Shown here: positions 44,533 through 57,533 of the stretch, piece after piece
Layout: every line of letters begins with the position of its first letter
How positions within the stretch are numbered: the stretch's first letter is position 1
The notes under the pieces: generated by a model
Seen by the model: the letters and a program-made list of their open reading frames with translations, nothing else
Database searches by the model: none
Told to the model about the DNA's origin: nothing
Made by a program: the position numbers and the translations under genes
Assembly: GCA_028671895.1 (NCBI GenBank)
Contig: CM053802.1
Coordinates: forward strand, 12,779,631 to 12,843,630
Direction of reading: 5' to 3'
Source of the DNA: Oenanthe sinensis
Lineage: Eukaryota > Streptophyta > Magnoliopsida > Apiales > Apiaceae
DNA length: 64,000 bases

Positions 44533-46987
44533 ATGGCTTCTCACGCTTGCTGCTTGTTCACTTCAAACACATTTTTACGACCTCGTTCACTCACATCGCC
44601 GGTTATTTTTTCTGGTTGCCTGAAAAGCAGACGTCGTTCGTCGGTGGTGACCGGAGCAGTGCCGGGGCCCAACACGTATATATTCGCCTTTGTTTTTCCT
44701 CTGTCTCTCTTGCTAGCCACTGTATTTACCACTCTGCGCATTTCTGATAAGCTTGATGAAGATTTCCTCCAAGAGGTATGTATATAACGTGGACTTCTTG
44801 CAATTGCTTTATAATTAAGATGAAAATTATGTGGTAAATTAATGAGATTAATTTTGTTATTTGTTTTTTTTAATTAATTTGGATTTGGTTTAGTAAGAAG
44901 TAGATCATGTTTAGGAGATGGATTTTTTGATAATAAAAAGGATTATAACCAAAGAGTTATGATGGATAAGGTGTTAATGGAATGAATGATGTGAGTTAGA
45001 GGTGGAAATATAGGATTGGGGAGGTGAGAGTTAAGGATATGAGGTGTCAAAATTTTATGTATGGCATTATTTTTTAGGATTTTACTTGTTATATTTGTAC
45101 ACTAAAGCCAGTTTTGCAATGTATGAAGGCGAAAACTGAGTTGATATTCACATCTGTTTCATTAGTAGTTGTTACTTTATATATATATATATATATAGGA
45201 TATTTTTGTGGTTTTTGTGCCTATTTATGTCAAAATATAAAGTGCTTTGCTTACTAGCCCCAAGGTATTTGATTGAAAATGAGGTACCGGGGGAGGGCTG
45301 ATCATGGCGATGGCATGTGAAAGAAATGCCGGCTCCCGTTTTTGTGGTAAGAAAAAGGAGGAGGGAGGCCTAGTCATTGCGCTTACACGCTTACAAAGAG
45401 AATTCGAAGTCACTGCACTTAGAAAATGGGAATTGGATGACAATTCTTCATTTTAGCATCAACTTAGTTTAGATGGCCACAGTTCCATCAATGCTGCACC
45501 AAAATTTAAAAATAGAGGACCCCATGTATATATGTGATTCCCAAGTACAAGACCAACCGTTCATCTATTTCCTGAGCTGGGATTTACATCTCTGGCACTC
45601 TTTCATATTGCCACAGTATCTAGGATCAGGTGGACTGTAGAACTATTCTACTAGAGTCATGAGTTCTCAAAGTATTCAAGGGTGAGAAGTGACGACAATT
45701 TACTCTTTCATTCTTCTGTGACATTATTCAAGTTCTGGGTTCTCTAGGGGGCATCTAGTCCTGTTGAGATGAGAAAGCTGTTAATAAAAGGTTTAAACTG
45801 ACTTGAGGACTAAGAACTTGCTTTGAGAACCTATTGGTAGGATTGCGTCATTACAGGCTCCATACCAACCCTGAGGAGGCGACTAGTTACTACTAATTAC
45901 CGTTAATCCGGACATTTGAACTCGGTCTGCAACACGTTTGGTGGTAATTGAACACCTGTTGAACTTCTACAACCTCTGTGTCATTAAGTAGCAAAACCCT
46001 CCATGTAACTCAAAGTATGCTATTAAAAAAAACCTGAATCAAATTGTCTTTAAACTTTCTTTAAATGCTTTAGCAAAATCTCTCTTTGGAAGGATATTAA
46101 TTAAAATCAATATTAAGATTCAGCTTGGAGAAACTTAACCTCTCATCCTCCTTCCCGTCAGAATTCAGACAATTTGTAGATCTTGTCCCATCTTTCTACC
46201 TTCCATTTATATATTACTCTGATGCACACAGACTCACATACACACATACTCTTCTGTAAAATAAAAGTAGAAAGTAGCCAATGGATTGTTTTTAAAGATA
46301 TTTAATCCACGCTTATCAATTGGTATGGGGCATCTTTTATGCATTGCATACGGCTCTATGATAAAATTGATTTTTCTAAAGCTCTTATTCATGCATTTTT
46401 ACAACTCCTCAGTTCTTTAAGTGGTGCTCTGCTGTGGCCATAAGCACAGAAATTCCATAGGTTTGTTTAAGAGGTAGAAGGGCATAGATTGCTTTGACAA
46501 GGCTGTAAAACCTGAAAATTGACGTTCTTTCATTATAATCTGCCATTCACATCAAATTTGAGTTGTAAGATTCTACAATATGTATTACTCTCCCATTCAA
46601 AAAATAACTCCATGGAACATATAAAATAGTTATGTCTGTGCCTGATTGTTGCTTAGTTACCTTGATCTTGTTGCATAAGTAACTTTTGTGAACTATTGCA
46701 TGGAAGCATCAAACAACTTTAGAGCTACTTGTGATAGTTATTAATTTGTCGTATATATAGTGTTTCACTGTGATCTACGTTCTACACTTCTACTACTTCA
46801 GTGGCATTAATGAAATGCTTACCATGTATAATAGTTTTACTGTTCACTGAATCAGCTTTCTGTTAATCAAGCAATATTAGAGGCAAGCGAAGATGAAGAA
46901 GTTGATGGCGCTCTAGTAATTGAAGAACCTGAACGTCCACGCGTCCGCAATCGGCCAAAACGAGAAGCTGAGGTTCCTTCCAATTGA
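44533..46987 (+). CDS. Small membrane protein with plastid-type N-terminus, function unknown
   Basis: The coding join is 44533-44775 and 46856-46987 (375 nt, 124 aa) with GT-AG borders in phase 0 and a 2.1-kb intron. The first 40 residues are rich in Ser, Thr, Arg and Cys and almost free of acidic residues, as in chloroplast transit peptides. Residues 48-70 form one hydrophobic helix. The C-terminal 50 residues are strongly charged, with an acidic EASEDEEVDGALVIEEPE part followed by a basic RPRVRNRPKREAE part. I do not recognise a named family. The likely location is a plastid membrane with a soluble charged tail; this is inference from composition. The upstream alternative ATGs (44485, 44506) would extend the protein without an obvious benefit. 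Confidence 0.65.
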
Positions 46988-47970
46988 ACATCGTGAGTTG
47001 TTTACAAAACCTGCCAATATGGAAGAAGATAGGCCAAAGGAGAGAATAGTTGTAGCTCACCAGCGTTATATGTCGTTGCATGTAATTAGCACTAAAATGT
47101 TCCTATGCTATTTTATTTTTTTTAATAGTTAGTCTTATAGCCTTACAATGTGTATCTGTTGACCTGGGACAACCCCTTACCATTTGGGCTATTCAATCGT
47201 GTTCCTTCCAATGCTATTTAAATACTTGTTGTGATATGAATTTATAGGAGACCCCGGTTTAAGTAAGAATAAGTCATTATTATCATATTTTTGTACGGGT
47301 GCCATTTGTAAAACAGAAATCAAGTACTAAACAACTAGCAAGCAAGCTATTATGTAACTAATGTTTGCTTTTCCATACTGTAATCCCAGACCACAAATGC
47401 TATTTCAGGACTTGTATTATGCTCATAATTAAGCATACACAGTCTCTTACATTAGTTATGAATAGACTACTGTTTCTATTTATTTATTTTAGTGTATTCG
47501 AGTAGAACCATTTCAAAATAGATTTTATTTGCAAACTTGCATAAGCAAGAAACTTCTTTAGAATGGAACTATAATAACGAAACTTAAATAATATTGTAAA
47601 ATAATCACGATCAAAATGAATTCACTCATGTACACTCTACTATTTTAACAGGTTCTGCTTAGAAGGTGGTGAATAAACAAACATCACATAATCCTCCGAA
47701 AGTAGGTTTATTTATATTATTATTTCATATGAAATTTTATAAATTTCAAAATCAGCACATTTACAAGCACCGAATACCCAAAATCAACCTTATATTGTAG
47801 CTGCTCTTTTTGAACCCGAACCGAATATTTGGGCCTAGGGAACAGCAAAAACCAGAGGCTTACAATTTTGGGTCCAGAATCAAAAGTGCTTAAATGGGCT
47901 TTCGGGTCAACACCTATTTGAAAAAGAAGCAACCCAGTTGCCCTAATTGGACACACTAAAACCCTTTCCG
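46988..47970. other. Intergenic between small membrane protein gene and PRMT10
   Basis: No gene, transposon end or long repeat stands out. A minus-strand open frame at 47720-48010 overlaps the PRMT10 promoter and leader and is not supported. Confidence 0.5.
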
Positions 47971-48082
47971 TATTTATACTCATCCCCTTCCCTCTCTGCC
48001 TCCTTTTCAAGAAACATACATTAGGGTTTAAGCAAACCTACAAGTATACATAGAACAAAAACACATACATACAACCATAAAG
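47971..48082 (+). promoter_or_regulatory. PRMT10 core promoter and leader with telo-box
   Basis: A TATTTATA box lies at 47971-47978. Fifty bases downstream, at 48021-48030, is TTAGGGTTTA, the complement of a telo-box (AAACCCTAA). Telo-boxes near the start site are typical of plant genes for translation and cell growth. A CT-rich stretch lies between them. Assigned from motif and position. Confidence 0.55.
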
Positions 48083-51000
48083 ATGAGCACTTCCACATCA
48101 AACTGCGTCGTTGGACCCCGTAGCAGCAATGGGGGCAGGCCTGTTGTTGACAAAGAAGTTGATTTTGCAAACTATTTCTGCACATATGCGTTTCTTTATC
48201 ACCAAAAAGAGATGCTCTCTGACCGTGTTCGTATGGATGCTTATTACAATTCCATCTTCAGAAACAAAACCCATTTTCTTGATAAGGTATATACACTCTC
48301 TACATGTATAAAGTTTCAATCTTTACGTGTAAAGCTACATTCTTTATGTGTGTTTGTATATGTACTTGGTTTACTATTTGTTTCATTGTTGGTATTTGAT
48401 TAGCTTATTCATGCTTTGGTTGTTTCTTGATAAAGTGTTGTGTATATCTATATAAAGCTACATTCTTTATGCGTATATGTATAATGTATGATGTCAAATG
48501 TATGTGGTCTACTATCTGATGATTGTTAGGAACTAAAGAAAGGGTGAGTGTAATAGAAGTTTACTAGTGTTGTGGTGATTTGTACATATACAAGGGGTTG
48601 TTTCTAGTTTAGTTCAAGGCCAGGTTTGGTTCAACCTTCAATTTTTAATTGATTAAAAAAGTAGTTTGGCAGTGTTTTCATTTTTCTACATGTTATGTGC
48701 AGCAGAGAAACTGTGAGTTAACATTACTACACCCATCCAGCCACCGGGTACATATATATCAGTTAATTTTATAATAATGGGAACCCGATTGATGCATAGA
48801 GTTGCAGTTTCGATGGCATGTTTACTATGTTTTCAGCTAGAGAATTAATTGAAAGTACTAATTATTGGTTAAAAGTGGAACTAAATTGGTGAAACTATGT
48901 CAAAGGTTGTGTTAGATGTAGGTACAGGGAGTGGCATTTTGGCAATATGGTCAGCTCAAGCAGGTGCTAAAAAGGTCTATGCGGTAGAAGCTACCAAGAT
49001 GGCAGATCATGCCCGGGAACTTGTCAGAGCAAATAATCTTCAGGATATTGTTGAAGTGATTGAGGGATCAATAGAAGATGTTATACTACCGGAGAAAGGT
49101 TACTTTTTTCACTTGTGGTGTCATTTGAATTTAGTTAGTTAATTTGCTTCATCCAAAATTGTCTTGGATTAGTGAATATAATGAAATTGCTGGTGGGCAG
49201 TTGATGTAATAATCTCTGAGTGGATGGGATACTTTCTTCTTCGTGAATCTATGTTCGATTCTGTTATCTGTGCTCGTGACCGCTGGCTTAAACCAACAGG
49301 AGTCATGTAAGTACATCATCTAGTTCGATGCACTAGTTTTACAATTTTCTCTATGTTACCCGGATTCAGGTATGGGTATCTTGACACGAGTGCAGATCTA
49401 AGAGTCCAATTCTTAGTTTTAAATTACTTGGGATTCTTGGATATGGTTCATGGGTGCGGGGACTGGGCATGTAAGCTTAGCACAAGTATAACTTTTTATA
49501 GACTGATTTGTTGCACATTTGTAAAAATAGTGTCTACTACACATAAATCATATACACTTAGTTATGATATTAAATTGTAGCGTAAAATCAAAAGAATAAC
49601 TTAAAAGTAAGCCATCCATGGACCTTGCTCTCTATAAAGATGTTGTGAGGAGACCTTTTATTTCATTTTGAATTGGGATGCTGCAAAGTGAAGTCTCTGG
49701 TTTTAACAAGGATCTGACTCAGATCCCATACCTAGACCCATGTTGTGTCCGGCAGACACGGATATGAGTAAAAAATGTAGAGTTCATGTAATGGAATTAT
49801 CTGCTCGACATTTGAGGATCCTCTATCCTTCTTGTAATTTGTATCAAATTCTTTTACTGAGATAAAAGTTCTCAATTTTTTGAAGTGCTCTCGTGTTGAT
49901 TTCCACCCATTGTCCTCAATTTTTTCAAGGGCTCTCGTGTTGATTTCCATCCATTGTCCATACCGGTTCCTTGCCCTGCCTTGTTTCTTGCTTCGTTTAT
50001 AATCAGCCCCTAAATTTAAGTATGAGAACTAGATTATAGGAATGTATAAAAGGTAACAGATCCAGTACTCTTGCTCTGGCCTCCTAGATACTTACTAAAA
50101 TGAATAGGAACCCTGTGTCTTATGGTGAACATCTGATAAAGATTGCTTGAAAGTGTTCATTTTATATATAGTAAAGTTATTAGAGCTCTGCTATTTCTAG
50201 TAATTACGTCCTTATAACCGAGATAGCTGGTTTGTGGAAAATGTTCCATGCTATTTGTGTGTTTTTGTATGGTAGTGAGTTGATTTAGCTACTTTTAGTA
50301 TGGCAGGTACCCAAGTCATGCACGCATGTGGTTGGCGCCTATTAGATCCGGCTTAGGAGATCATAAAATGAGTGATTTTGAAGGATCTATGGATGACTGG
50401 CAATATTTTGTGAAAAATACCAGGAATCATTATGGAGTTGATATGAGTGTTCTTACTAAGCCTTTTTCTGAGGAGCAGAAAAAATACTATTTGCAGGTTG
50501 GTACTTTATTAGGATATTTCGAACTTAAGTGTTTGCACTTTATTTCAAATCAATTGTAAATTTCCTCTACTACTAGACTCATAGTTTTCCAGTCTCTGCT
50601 TATTTGCTCAGAACTAATTTACTTGGATAAATTATATAGACATCCTTGTGGAACAATCTTCACCCAAATCAAGTTATTGGAACTGCTGCAATAGTAAAGG
50701 AAATCGATTGCTTAACAGTAACTGTAGAAGAGATTCTTGTTGTTACAGCAACTGTTGCGTCGTCTATTATTAAAGAAGAAACCAGGCTTTGTGGTTTTAG
50801 TGGCTGGTTTGATGTACATTTTCGAGTGAGTGTAATCCTGTTACTATTTGATAAGTATCACGAGTTTCGGGAATGTGCACAACCTTGAATGATAATGCTA
50901 ACATTTTGTAATCTAGGGAAGCAAAGAGAATCCAGCTGAACAGGAGATTGAGTTGACAACTGAACCTAGTGAAGATAACGGCACTCACTGGGGACAGCAG

Positions 51001-51697
51001 GTTAGTGACACTGGTGATTTCTAAATTTGGTTTCGGAATTGCAGCATTGACATATATGTCACTGTTTTATGAACTGGCATTTCTATTGTTGATGTAATTT
51101 GATTCATGGACGCATGTTCAAAACTATACTTGTACTTATATATCATGTAAATGGCATTGACAGTTTTTACGGTCTATGATCTCGTTGCACTTTTTTTTTT
51201 GCATTAAATAAACATTAATATGTAATTTCAAGGTTTTATGGTGTTGGTAAACTTGTAAATCTGTATAGAATGTTCCATAAACTTTCAATTGATTCTTCTA
51301 AATGATAACCTCCAAAAGGCAGTGTTTTGGGCCTTTTGGCCGTTTGACTTCATATTCCAGTCCATAATACAAAACTTTTCTTTGACATTTCTTATTTTAA
51401 TCATCAAACTGCTCAGTAACTCTTTGTATACCATCTGCCTACTTGTTATTATACTGTTCTGTATTTGTTCTGTTCATGCTATAGTTAATATGCTTCTAAT
51501 ATGTCCTGCTTAATGGACAGGTGTTTCTCATACATCCTCCTACTCATGTTCGTTCTGGGGATGATCTAAATATTAATTTTGCTATGAGTCGTTCTAAAGA
51601 AAACCATAGATTGATGGAGGTTGATCTTGGATGCGAGGTTAAACAGTCGTCTGGGAAGCCACTTCAATCTTTCAAACACAAGTTTTTCATCGAGTAA
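48083..51697 (+). CDS. PRMT10: Protein arginine N-methyltransferase PRMT10
   Basis: There are seven coding exons: 48083-48286, 48906-49098, 49201-49306, 50307-50496, 50640-50825, 50917-51000 and 51521-51697 (1140 nt, 379 aa, close to the Arabidopsis protein). The first 30 residues are variable. Motif I VLDVGTGSG (70-78) binds S-adenosylmethionine, and the double-E loop SEWMGYFLLRESM (138-150) holds Glu139 and Glu148, which position the substrate Arg. The THW loop is 316-318. The FCTYAFLYHQKEM helix that closes the cofactor pocket is present near 30-44. PRMT10 is a plant-specific type I enzyme making asymmetric dimethylarginine, for example on histone H4R3, and affects flowering time. All known catalytic elements are intact. 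Confidence 0.95.
49872..49959. repeat. 44-bp tandem duplication in PRMT10 intron 3
   Basis: Two consecutive imperfect copies of a 44-base unit contain GCTCTCGTGTTGATTTCCA. Just upstream, around 49735-49760, lies a short GTGTCCGGCAGACACGG stretch like the hAT MITE core at 11.8 kb. Confidence 0.85.
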
Positions 51698-53215
51698 GAA
51701 GAATGTAAATGCCTCCAAGATATATAGAGGTATGCTAGTAGACAACATTTAATTATGTAAAAATACTACCCTTATGTTGCATAATCTGTAATGGTTAGAG
51801 ACTTGGAGGCTTCTGTTTAATAAGTTACTTTTATGTTCTTTTAAAGGCTGGGATCTGTATTTGGATGCTCAAACTAAATCATCACTATGTTCGTTGGACT
51901 GTGACTCCACCTCTGGATGTCATGATTTGTGTCCATGTATATCGCATTATTGCACCCTAGATTAATATACTTTAAATCACATATGTATATGGTAATCATC
52001 ACTGTATTATAATGGCTCGTCCTGTCCCTTTATATATTACACTATGTATGGTTCTGTAACACTGCAACCTAGACTCTCAATTCCAATAATGACAAATGTT
52101 TCTAGAAGAAGAATACAGCCTTGGGAACTCATTAGATAAACTAAAATATGACAGTTTCTACTGCAAAAAGAATTCTATCTTTATTTATCAAGTGCTTGGT
52201 AAGATTATCTAACTAAAATTGTTGGCCTCATTTCAGGTCCGCATCCAGGGACACAAGACCCAGAGTTTTAATGCTGTTTGCATTTTCATGTTATGCGTTG
52301 TGCATGCAGGAGAGCTAAAATATACTCAGTACAATGCTGTGTTGTCTCTTTAATGTATGCTGTTATTTGAAAATGTATTATATTTATTTCATTACATTAC
52401 AGATCTGCAGTTAGTTTTTAATTTTTTATGTTTACCCTTTTGGGTTAATTAAGTTGAATGTGAAACCCCTTTCGAACGCTTAGTCTTAAAAGGCTAGATC
52501 AGTATCGAGGAGAAGGCCGTTATGCAAGAATGAAAAAGCAACCGGAACTCTGTAACTTTTAAAGAAAGGGATAAAATTTTGTTTTACAGAAGAAATCTTT
52601 TTTTAAACATGAATTCCTATTTCTCAATGATATTTCACGTCAAGATTATTGCATTTCATCTTGCTCCCGAAAAAAGACATTGTATGTACCGGATCAATGT
52701 ACAATGTAGTCCACGTTAAATTAAATCATCTAATAACCTTTAATACTCGAACGAAAAGCAGCCTAAAATTACTTGAGAGTTGAAAATGACATCTGCTGCT
52801 AAATTGTGGACCTCTGGAGAGCGGAGCTATCCTACCAATTTATTATGAAAGTGAGACCATTGACTTGCTCCATTATTAGGCAAATAAATTTTACGCGTGA
52901 AAGTGTACAATTTTATAATGCACACCGCCGTTTCAGACGGCAAACACATCATTTTATAATTTTGCAACACATGCATTTCTACCCTTTAATTAGACCAGAA
53001 GCTGTTTCAGTCTGCTGATTGTTGCAAGTTAGATAAATTAATAAATCTAAATACACTCAATCCTTTAGTGTTTGATGCAAGCAAAGTTGTTTGCTCAGGC
53101 TTTTAGGACTCTTTGTCCGAGTTGTATATGTACTACTGTAAGGATCTTATAAACTGGAGGGCTATCAAATTTGTGACTACCAGTTGTTTCTAGTTTATGT
53201 TGTGTTCCTTTTAGG
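51698..53215. other. PRMT10 3' flank and upstream part of the next gene
   Basis: The first 350 bp or so are probable 3' untranslated sequence. The last part must hold the untranslated first exon of the next gene, because an AG acceptor (53213-53214) lies one base before its ATG; the matching donor is not clear. No coding signal otherwise. Confidence 0.45.
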
Positions 53216-53515
53216 ATGTATAGATCATCAAGTGCTGCTCGGGTCTCGGACGAGTTCTTGATCAACTTGTCACCAGCTGCAAAGGGATCCCCGTCGCTCA
53301 AATCATCAGTTGCAGATCATGACTTACCCATGTATACTCCTATTCCAGATGGAACCAAGAAAGAAAGTGCTTCACATCAAAAGTTATCCGGAGAGAATGC
53401 GATTCACTTGATTCCGGTTATTCTGGTGCTTTGTGCTCTTGTTCTTTGGTTTTTTTCTCATCCAAGTACTACTATTACTACTGCTGCTGCTGGTGCAGAT
53501 AGACTCACTCCATAG
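53216..53515 (+). CDS. Small tail-anchored membrane protein, function unknown
   Basis: A single coding exon encodes 99 aa, preceded directly by a splice acceptor. The N-terminal 60 residues are hydrophilic with a conserved-looking MYRSSSAARVSDEF start and LPMYTPIPD. Residues 63-80 form a strong hydrophobic helix (LIPVILVLCALVLWFF), followed by a 19-residue Ser/Thr/Ala tail. This layout suggests a single-pass, C-terminally anchored protein. I recall similar uncharacterised plant proteins starting MYRS...RVSDEF, but no function is known. The ATG at 53216 is the first in frame. Confidence 0.7.
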   Translation: MYRSSSAARVSDEFLINLSPAAKGSPSLKSSVADHDLPMYTPIPDGTKKESASHQKLSGENAIHLIPVILVLCALVLWFFSHPSTTITTAAAGADRLTP

Positions 53516-53815
53516 TTCCGTCTTAAAAAAGTTGGTTCTCTGATGTTTTCTTTTGTCATACTATTTGTTATTTTGTTATAATCACAAATTATACAAGTTG
53601 TTTGTTGGCCTTGTATCAACATAATTTTTGTTTGTCAACGGGAACATTCAGTTTCATATCTAATGTCTCTCCTCCCTTTGTCATTTTGTATATACACAAA
53701 CTATTTTATCCTACAAATTTTACGAATTACGATTATAGTTGTAGAAAATCATAAATCGCAATACATATCACTGTCGTAGTCCTACAAACCACCAAAATCA
53801 CTAACGGCTTGTTTA
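53516..53815. other. 3' flank of the tail-anchored protein gene
   Basis: Probable 3' untranslated region and spacer. Nothing else seen. Confidence 0.4.
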
Positions 53816-53992
53816 GGGACATGAATTTCATTTAAAATTCTGGATTTGATCGAATAAAATATTTTGATAATTAAATGAATTCAAATTTCGATTTCATTTG
53901 AAATCCAAAACAATCAAATATTAGTACAAATTTGAAATTTCTGGCAATTGAATTCTATCATTTAAAACGAATTACATGTTCCCAAACACAAT
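53816..53992. mobile_element. Short fold-back MITE (GTTTAGGGACATG ends)
   Basis: The left end GGCTTGTTTAGGGACATG is matched, inverted with a few changes, by ACATGTTCCCAAACACA on the right. Inner parts (ATGAATTTCATTT, AATTGAATTC) also pair. Target duplication not resolved; boundaries approximate. Confidence 0.55.
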
Positions 53993-54001
53993 ATAATATA
54001 C

Positions 54002-54256
54002 TCCCCCCGTCTCAAATTATCTGTCTTGTTTGACTTTTCTGTGCTCAAATTGACTAAAGTTTGACTGAAAATTATATATAATATATAATTGGAAAAAACT
54101 ATAAAAATTATATCATTGAAAAGTATATTTAATTTACTTTAAAATGTATTTAATTTTCAGTTTTTCAAAATTATAAAAGAATAATTTTTAATTTTTAGTC
54201 AAACTTGAATCAAATTGACTCCAAAAAAAGTCAAATAAGATAGTAAGTTGGAAGAT
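54002..54256. mobile_element. Stowaway-like MITE (CTCCCCCCGTC end)
   Basis: The left end CTCCCCCCGTCTCAAATTA follows a TA dinucleotide. The right end is the inverted, diverged equivalent (AAGTCAAATAAGATAGTAAG), and the inner TTGACTAAAGTTTGAC block recurs inverted as GTCAAACTTGAATCAA. CTCCCTCCGTC-type ends with TA targets define Stowaway (Tc1/mariner) MITEs. No coding capacity. Confidence 0.75.
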
Positions 54257-55590
54257 TGTTGTTTATAGACTAAATTAGTTTGCAGTTGGAGTAATACCTA
54301 TATATAAGCCATGGTTTCGGTAATTAAGTTTTGTAGTGAATACAAGAGAATGTGTAACAGAAGAAAACAGAAAGATTCTTGTCTTGAAGTAAAATTATTG
54401 AGATCGCACAAAGCCCATATATTGGGCAATTGGCTTTGCCTCCTGTCCATAAAAAGACTGTTTACTGTGTGCTAGCTGGCGGTTAACTCGACACCTCTTT
54501 GTACACATCAAATATAAAACATAATCCAACTGGAATAAAAATAATTTGGAGGCCTATAGTAACCGAGGCATGTAGCAGCATGTCATTCCAACAGGTAATA
54601 AATAAGAAAACAGAAAGAAAAAAAAAAGGAACAAGTTTGTCAATGCCATTACAGCTTTTTAGTTTTTGTTTCAAGCAACAAAACTCACATCTAAATCTAA
54701 ATACTTGGTTATAATAATGCTGAAAATAGTTAGTTATTTTTACAGGTTCATCAAATGATTGGATAAGAACATACTGAATAGTATACATTAGGCGTAGTTA
54801 ACTTACGTCCACAAATAATGATAATAATGCCATTTTATGTCATATTATATATCTAGTGTCCAGTGTTAAACAGCCGCCGCCTATATACCAGGTATGAAAT
54901 TGATTGTTAGTTATTATTTATTTGTATTTTTTTAAAAAATAAATAGATAAAAGTTCTAAAATTATTCCCAAAAATGTGAATAAAATGAAGTAATCCCTAT
55001 ATCTATATAAAACCTCTAATTTTAATCCTCTCTATTATAAAAAATCACGGATAATAATCACTTTTCAGGTTCGAAATCCATACATATATATTCGTTGTAT
55101 AAAAAATATGAAATTTCCGTTTCTTGCTAGCCTATTATTCAGATAATCAGATCCCTAATTTTGATAATCCTAGTTCTAAGTTGTGTTGAACAAAACAAAA
55201 TCCATAAATTCGGGTTAATTGTTTTCGGCCGAATTTAGAATTTCTAATAAAATGGTGAGATGTCTGAATATTCATCATATTTGTTTTTGTTAGAGATCCT
55301 AAATAGGTGCCTGGTGCCAAATCAATTTGCTATGCGGATGTGACTCTTTATTTGAACATGGATCGAGAATGTGACAGAGCCTATCATTCGTCATCAACTC
55401 GTCATTTTTTCATTAAAAAAAGTAAATTGTGCAACCTGAATTATAATAATAAATTAAGAAGTTCATTCAACGCATATAAAATATTTCTGACATTGGGTTA
55501 TATTTTTGTTTTTAATCATTTTGTATGAGGTTAAATTTTTAAAAATATTAAAGAGTGTTTCGTAATATAAAGTTTTTAGTGATCACATTT
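54257..55590. other. Intergenic, repeat-poor A/T-rich DNA
   Basis: Several short open frames occur, none with protein-like composition or splice context. No gene supported. Confidence 0.45.
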
Positions 55591-56105
55591 AGGCTGAGAA
55601 ACGAGTTCCAGTAATTTGGGTTTGAATTCGGATTCAACTCGTTAAAAATGAATATAATCATATTCGTATAAAAATGAAGTTCGTATAAAAATGAAGGAAT
55701 TTGAATTTTATTTTATAATTCAAACGAATACCAAGTCGGATATTATCACTCTGATATTCGACCATATTATTATTATATATAATATATAATATATATTATT
55801 TATATTAAAATAATACTTTATAAAATGATCCCATTTTAATTTTTAGTGAATAATTATTCGAGTATTCTTAATTTTATAAAATTATTACATACAATTTGAA
55901 TTCAAATATACTAAAACGAGTAGTTTGGTATCCATTTGAACTGAGTCGAATCAAATACGAATATTGATATTCGAACTCGAGTCGAATTTGACTAAAATGT
56001 TAAAATTTTAGTTCAAATATGAATCAAATCTGAACGAGTAATTATAAATTCCAACTAAATTTAATTATAATGTTATTCACACTTATTTGACTCGATTTCG
56101 CTCCT
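55591..56105. mobile_element. Possible degenerate hAT-like element
   Basis: The left part (AGGCTGAGAAACGAGT) resembles the complement of the right part (GACTCGATTTCGCTCCT). The subterminal regions carry many short GAATTCGGATTC and TCGAACTCGAGTCG pieces in both orientations, a style seen in hAT elements. No target duplication found. Confidence 0.35.
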
Positions 56106-56129
56106 AATTATATTGGGCTCATAGTTAAA

Positions 56130-57340
56130 ATGAAATTAGAAAAAATGTGAGTGCATAATTAGAATTTTTGTAGGAAGCAGTGATGACCAATATACATATT
56201 CGAGTTATTTTAAAAAGATTATTCATATAATATGGGTTATTTTTCATAGGTTAGTATTTATTGGAGTGAAATTATATTTGTATGGATGGATGTTTATTTG
56301 TTATTTTCATTTACTTACGGGAAGAGATTCTTAATCCGAAAATTATTATTGTTGTTACTTAGGAAAGGATTTTCGATCCGAAAATTATTGTTACTTTTTT
56401 TTTAAGGTCTTAACCTATATTCCACAAGTTGTATTCGGGTGGGAATTTTGGTAATATTTGTCCTTAACTTGGGAGACCCTGTCTATATAATCAGGTGTGC
56501 TGTCCTCATTGGATTGAGTCATAGCTATATCTGTAATTTGAAATTTCGGGGAAATAGTTATAATGGACAGACTCGATTTTGATATATCCGAGTTAAAGTC
56601 AGATACATGAAATCCTTAGATCCTAATTGGGCTTTACACTTTTGTGACTAGGCCTCATCGTCTTGACCCCTCTCAATTCGATTTCTCTCTAAGAATTATA
56701 TAAACTTAATTACATATGGTACGTTAATACATTATTAGGGGTTGGAAGTTGAGAACATTTAGAGACCAAATAAAAATCCCATCAATCTTAATCCATAATA
56801 TTATTAATTATTATACTTCGAAAACTTTTCTGACAAAAAATTAACATATTAGATCTCAATTCAATTTTAACAATAAATTTCAAATTTTATTATTACTAAA
56901 TTCTTCCGTTTAACCTGGATTAATAACAAAGAGCTAGATATTAATTAGTATTGAAATATTATTACTAATTTTTGTGCATCTACCTCTGCACACTAATATT
57001 TTGTAAATTAGAAAATTTGTGAGTGCATAGTTAGAATTTTGGTATTGGATAACTTAAGTGTTGAGTTTATCCTTTGTTGTCTCAAATCTTGAGTTCAAAT
57101 ATGTCTTATTCGAGAATTTCTTGTAACAAATACTCATTTTTATGGATATAAACCTAATTATTTAATATGTATATATATACGTCATTTTTTTTAAAAAAAT
57201 TATTGATATTCTGAGTCATTTTAAAATTAAGTATTTATGACATAATTTTAGTATGTGGATTAATAGTAAGAAAGAGCTACATGTTAATATTGAGATAATA
57301 TTACTAATTTTTATGCATCCCGCACAATAATTTCTATAAA
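56130..57340. repeat. Dispersed direct repeats, probable old transposon remains
   Basis: GTGAGTGCATA at about 56149 recurs near 57019 with flanking similarity. A block of about 80 bp around 56920-57000 (AAAGAGCTAGATATTAAT) recurs near 57270-57335 (AAAGAGCTACATGTTAAT). Other parts are unique. No gene. Confidence 0.5.
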
Positions 57341-57533
57341 GTGAGCTATGATATTATACGTGAAAACTTAGATCAAATTCTGACTCATTTTTAAATTGAG
57401 TTGAATATCAACTCCTATCACACATAAAATTAAAACATATTAATCTAAATGTAATAATTTCAGTAACTAAACCCATAAAAATTATAATTTATTAATACAT
57501 TAATATTTTACCATAAATTGTTTGTACACTAAT

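Noticed and set aside
47720..48010. Minus-strand frame of 96 residues upstream of PRMT10
   Set aside because: It overlaps the PRMT10 TATA box and leader, with no recognisable domain.
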